This document shows, one piece after another, positions 5,210-7,086 of a stretch of DNA of 7,086 bases. The number at the start of each line of letters is the position of its first letter. Positions within the stretch are counted from its first letter, which is position 1. Made by a program: the position numbers and the translations under genes. The DNA comes from Campylobacterota bacterium (GTDB lineage: Bacteria > Campylobacterota > Campylobacteria > Campylobacterales > Sulfurovaceae), in contig JAHZJZ010000152.1 in assembly GCA_022600655.1 (NCBI GenBank), positions 1 through 7,086 of the forward strand, given 5' to 3'. Under the pieces are notes generated by a model that saw only the letters and a program-made list of their open reading frames with translations, did not search any database and was not told where the DNA came from.

Positions 5210-6940
5210 AACTTTAAATCCCATACTTTTAGCTCCGTCGAAACTAGAGCCTAACTCTTTTTCTATCTCCTCTAAAAAGTCTTGCAGAGAGAAGACAGAC
5301 TCCTCTCGTACGGCAACTTTATAGGCAGTGTTTTTCACGATGAGGTTAATCTGCCCACCCGTTAGCTCATGTTTGGAGAGTTCAGCTACATCAAACCCCT
5401 CTTCGTAATCAGCAGCTTCAGGTAGCATAAAGTGCCACAAGCGTTTTCGCTGTTTTTTTCCTGGTTTTTTAAACTCTATCTTGTAGTTAAAGCGTCTTGA
5501 GAAGGCTTTATCTATGTTATCAAGTAGGTTGGTTGTTGCAATCAAAATACCCTCAAACTGCTCTATCTGTTCTAAGAAGATATTTTGCATCTGGTTGTGC
5601 ATCTTGTCAGCAGAGCTTCCTGCTCCCTCTGTTCTACTACTTAAGAACTGGTCAGCTTCATTGAGGAGTAAAATAGGGTTTACTTTGGCTTTTTTGCTGA
5701 GTACTTTAAACTCATCAAATATTTTACGTACATTCTTTTCACTCTCTCCTACATACATAGAGAGAATCTTAGAACAGTCAAAACTTAAAATAGGACGTTT
5801 TAGGGTTTTAGCCAGACTAACGGCTGTCATGGTTTTACCTGTTCCAGGACTTCCATAGAAGATAATTCGTGCATCAATCCCTTTTCGTTTGTCTTTAATA
5901 CCCCATGCTTTGAGTTTAGCAAAGACCTCTTTGTCAACTTGTTTAATGACCGTGTTAAGTACCTCTCTGGTTTTAGGGTGTAGTACCACATCATCGAGGG
6001 TTGTGTTGGGAACGATATACTCAAATAGCTCTTGCTCCTCTACCAGTTTATCAAGTTTAAGTGTGGTGACCTTTTTCTTTTTGTTAGGGTGGATAATACG
6101 TTGTAAGATATCCTCTTGTAGGTAGAATGAACGGCTGATTCCTCCAAACATGTTGAGTATCTCTTCATAGTCTAAAATGTTATCACTAAGGAGTTTAGAC
6201 CCATCTTCAAGTAAGGCTCGGTTACGAATCTTGTCATACTCATCAACAGAGATAAGCTCTATAAGGGTGTTCATATCTCTAAACTGCCCCTCTCCTCCAG
6301 AGTACTCCTCTTTAAGTAGGGCTAAAAAGATTTTCTGTTCACGCTCATCAAACTCTTTCTCCCTGAAAAACTCTTCAACGACAATAGGTTCCTTCGTCAT
6401 TTCAAGTCGGGCTTTAATACGTTTGTTGAGTAGAGAGAGTTTATTTTGTAGGCGACCGATATTAAGAGAGGTATCGGTAAATCCTTGTTGAGAGATAGAT
6501 ATCTTATGTAGTAGCTCAATGGTATCAAACTGGTCCTGAAGATACTCTAAATGGTCTGTGTAGGGTTTAATCTCAGGTAGTGAAATCTCTAATGAACCCT
6601 CTTCAAGGAGACGTAAAAGGCTCACACTAGGAGCGACTGAGGTGTTTAAAATCTCTAGTTTAGAGACCTCTTGGGTTTTGACCTGTCCAAAGCTTATTTG
6701 AACTATCCATCCAAGATTCATAAGGTTTTTAACGACTGAGAGATTGTTTAGGTATTCAAAACCTTTAGACTGAAAACTATCTTGAAGAATGTCAAGTACA
6801 GGGGTCTCTTCAAGACCTTTCACAAAACGTCTACAGATATATTGAAGTACTTGAGCCTCCTGGGTCGAACATTTTAAGTCTTTATAAATGGTGGCTTTAG
6901 TGATATTGTTGGTTTCGATAAAGTTTATGAGGTGTTTCAA
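5207..6940 (-). CDS. AAA ATPase of the classical clade with an unassigned N-terminal region
   Basis: This is a 577-residue cytoplasmic P-loop ATPase with a single AAA module at about 320-565. Visible motifs are Walker A GSPGTGKT (363-370), a pore-loop-like MYVGES (395-400) with aromatic Tyr396, Walker B ILLLNEAD (423-430) where Asn427 replaces the usual Asp while the catalytic Glu428 is kept, sensor 1 ATTN (Asn471), paired arginine-finger candidates R482/R483 in FSRRF, and a sensor-2-like GGQ (528-530). Residues 1-310 match no domain I know. The first 85 look helical, perhaps winged-helix, and about 157-182 could form a short coiled coil. There is no membrane segment and no protease motif, so it is not FtsH. 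The start is TTG at 6940 with AGGA at 6948-6951. No ATG in frame would keep the helical N-terminus. It probably forms a hexameric unfoldase or remodeller. The substrate is unknown; the coupled downstream metalloprotease-barrel gene is the only hint. Confidence 0.88.
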   Translation of the reverse strand: MKHLINFIETNNITKATIYKDLKCSTQEAQVLQYICRRFVKGLEETPVLDILQDSFQSKGFEYLNNLSVVKNLMNLGWIVQISFGQVKTQEVSKLEILNTSVAPSVSLLRLLEEGSLEISLPEIKPYTDHLEYLQDQFDTIELLHKISISQQGFTDTSLNIGRLQNKLSLLNKRIKARLEMTKEPIVVEEFFREKEFDEREQKIFLALLKEEYSGGEGQFRDMNTLIELISVDEYDKIRNRALLEDGSKLLSDNILDYEEILNMFGGISRSFYLQEDILQRIIHPNKKKKVTTLKLDKLVEEQELFEYIVPNTTLDDVVLHPKTREVLNTVIKQVDKEVFAKLKAWGIKDKRKGIDARIIFYGSPGTGKTMTAVSLAKTLKRPILSFDCSKILSMYVGESEKNVRKIFDEFKVLSKKAKVNPILLLNEADQFLSSRTEGAGSSADKMHNQMQNIFLEQIEQFEGILIATTNLLDNIDKAFSRRFNYKIEFKKPGKKQRKRLWHFMLPEAADYEEGFDVAELSKHELTGGQINLIVKNTAYKVAVREESVFSLQDFLEEIEKELGSSFDGAKSMGFKV

Positions 6941-6947
6941 GTCTGTA

Positions 6948-6951
6948 TCCT
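6948..6951 (-). promoter_or_regulatory. ribosome binding site supporting a TTG start
   Basis: AGGA on the minus strand lies 7 bases before the TTG codon at 6940-6938. The spacing is ideal and no better ATG or GTG lies nearby in frame, so this site decides the start of the AAA ATPase gene. Confidence 0.7.
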
Positions 6952-6975
6952 AAAAATGGGCTATATGTAGGATAG

Positions 6976-6981
6976 ATTATA
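6976..6981 (-). promoter_or_regulatory. candidate -10 box of the AAA ATPase/metalloprotease pair
   Basis: A perfect TATAAT on the minus strand lies 35 bases before the TTG start. It sits inside the 10-bp sequence ATTATAGTTA (plus strand, 6976-6985), which recurs at 7023-7032 with a second TATAAT. No clear -35 is seen for either copy. Confidence 0.45.
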
Positions 6982-7032
6982 GTTAAATCTTGGTTAATGA
7001 GAAGATAGAGGAGGGAATAAATATTATAGTTA
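6976..7032. repeat. 10-bp direct repeat carrying two -10 boxes
   Basis: ATTATAGTTA occurs at 6976-6985 and again at 7023-7032, 47 bases apart. Each copy contains a minus-strand TATAAT. On the plus strand the second copy also gives TATTAT/TATAGT hexamers suitable for the divergent gene. The copies could be tandem promoters or paired regulator sites. In AT-rich DNA, chance is also possible. Confidence 0.35.
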
Positions 7033-7063
7033 GAGAGCCACAAAAGGGGAGGAGGAGAAGGTT

Positions 7064-7086
7064 ATGACTCTCATGGGAGTATTATA
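7064..7086 (+). CDS. probable start of a divergent gene, cut by the window edge
   Basis: An AGGAGG (7050-7055) lies 8 bases before an ATG at 7064, in the opposite direction to all other genes. The frame reads MTLMGVL and is open to the window end, too little to suggest a product. An alternative ATG at 7073 in the same frame is less well placed. The support is the strong Shine-Dalgarno and the gene-free space on its left. A purine-rich run could by chance mimic a ribosome site. Confidence 0.45.

Noticed and set aside
5514..6491. Several plus-strand open frames opposite the AAA ATPase gene, and one minus-strand frame at 5827-6024
   Set aside because: All overlap a gene with intact ATPase motifs. 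They are Ser/Leu-rich shadows of its codons with no independent support.
2545..6940. The ATPase and HExxH protease as a split FtsH
   Set aside because: FtsH has both domains and membrane segments in one chain facing the cytoplasm. Here the protease has a signal peptide and a barrel, and its third-ligand motif is of gluzincin type, so it is not a split FtsH.
2545..6940. The pair as an anti-phage defence module
   Set aside because: No nuclease, effector toxin, sensor domain or neighbouring defence gene is visible. An ATPase beside a protease is not enough, and an outer-membrane barrel is atypical for such systems.
1..7086. CRISPR arrays, tRNA, rRNA or riboswitches
   Set aside because: No regularly spaced repeats, cloverleaf-like sequences, rRNA stretches or long structured leaders were seen on either strand. 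The intergenic gaps are short and AT-rich.

Overview
The window is AT-rich and dense with genes. All five complete genes lie on the minus strand. The trxA and trxB proteins, the low-GC codon use and the short TATAAT promoters without strong -35 boxes look like a Campylobacterota (Epsilonproteobacteria) genome, perhaps a Sulfurovum/Sulfurimonas-type sulfur oxidiser. That placement comes from protein resemblance recalled by eye, not from a search.

In the direction of transcription (right to left), the layout starts at the right edge with a short intergenic region (about 6941-7063). It holds minus-strand -10 boxes for the first gene and, facing the other way, a strong Shine-Dalgarno and ATG of a probable divergent gene cut by the window edge. 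Next come two tightly linked genes. The first is a 577-residue classical-type AAA ATPase with a TTG start. The second is an 883-residue exported protein with a HETAH zinc-protease motif, a propeller-like middle and a beta-barrel-like C-terminus ending in Phe. They are 10 nt apart, and the stop codon of the first lies inside the Shine-Dalgarno of the second. A weak AT-rich hairpin closes this pair and overlaps the promoter of a 262-residue PhyH-type Fe(II)/2-oxoglutarate oxygenase. After that come thioredoxin (trxA) and thioredoxin reductase (trxB), each followed by a GC-rich hairpin.

TrxB and TrxA form a standard NADPH-dependent disulfide-reducing pair. They are separated by 128 nt with a hairpin, so they may be two units rather than one simple operon. 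The trxA upstream region has a TTGACA-N17-TATAAC promoter that starts inside the stop codon of the oxygenase gene, a 9-bp inverted repeat and a second TATAAT. The oxygenase is not visibly tied to either neighbour in function.

The least ordinary part is the AAA ATPase/exported metalloprotease-barrel pair. Its parts fit known folds, but I do not recognise the two-gene combination as a described system. The left edge (1-162) has no convincing gene, only a short plus-strand peptide faintly like the start of an ISAs1-type transposase.
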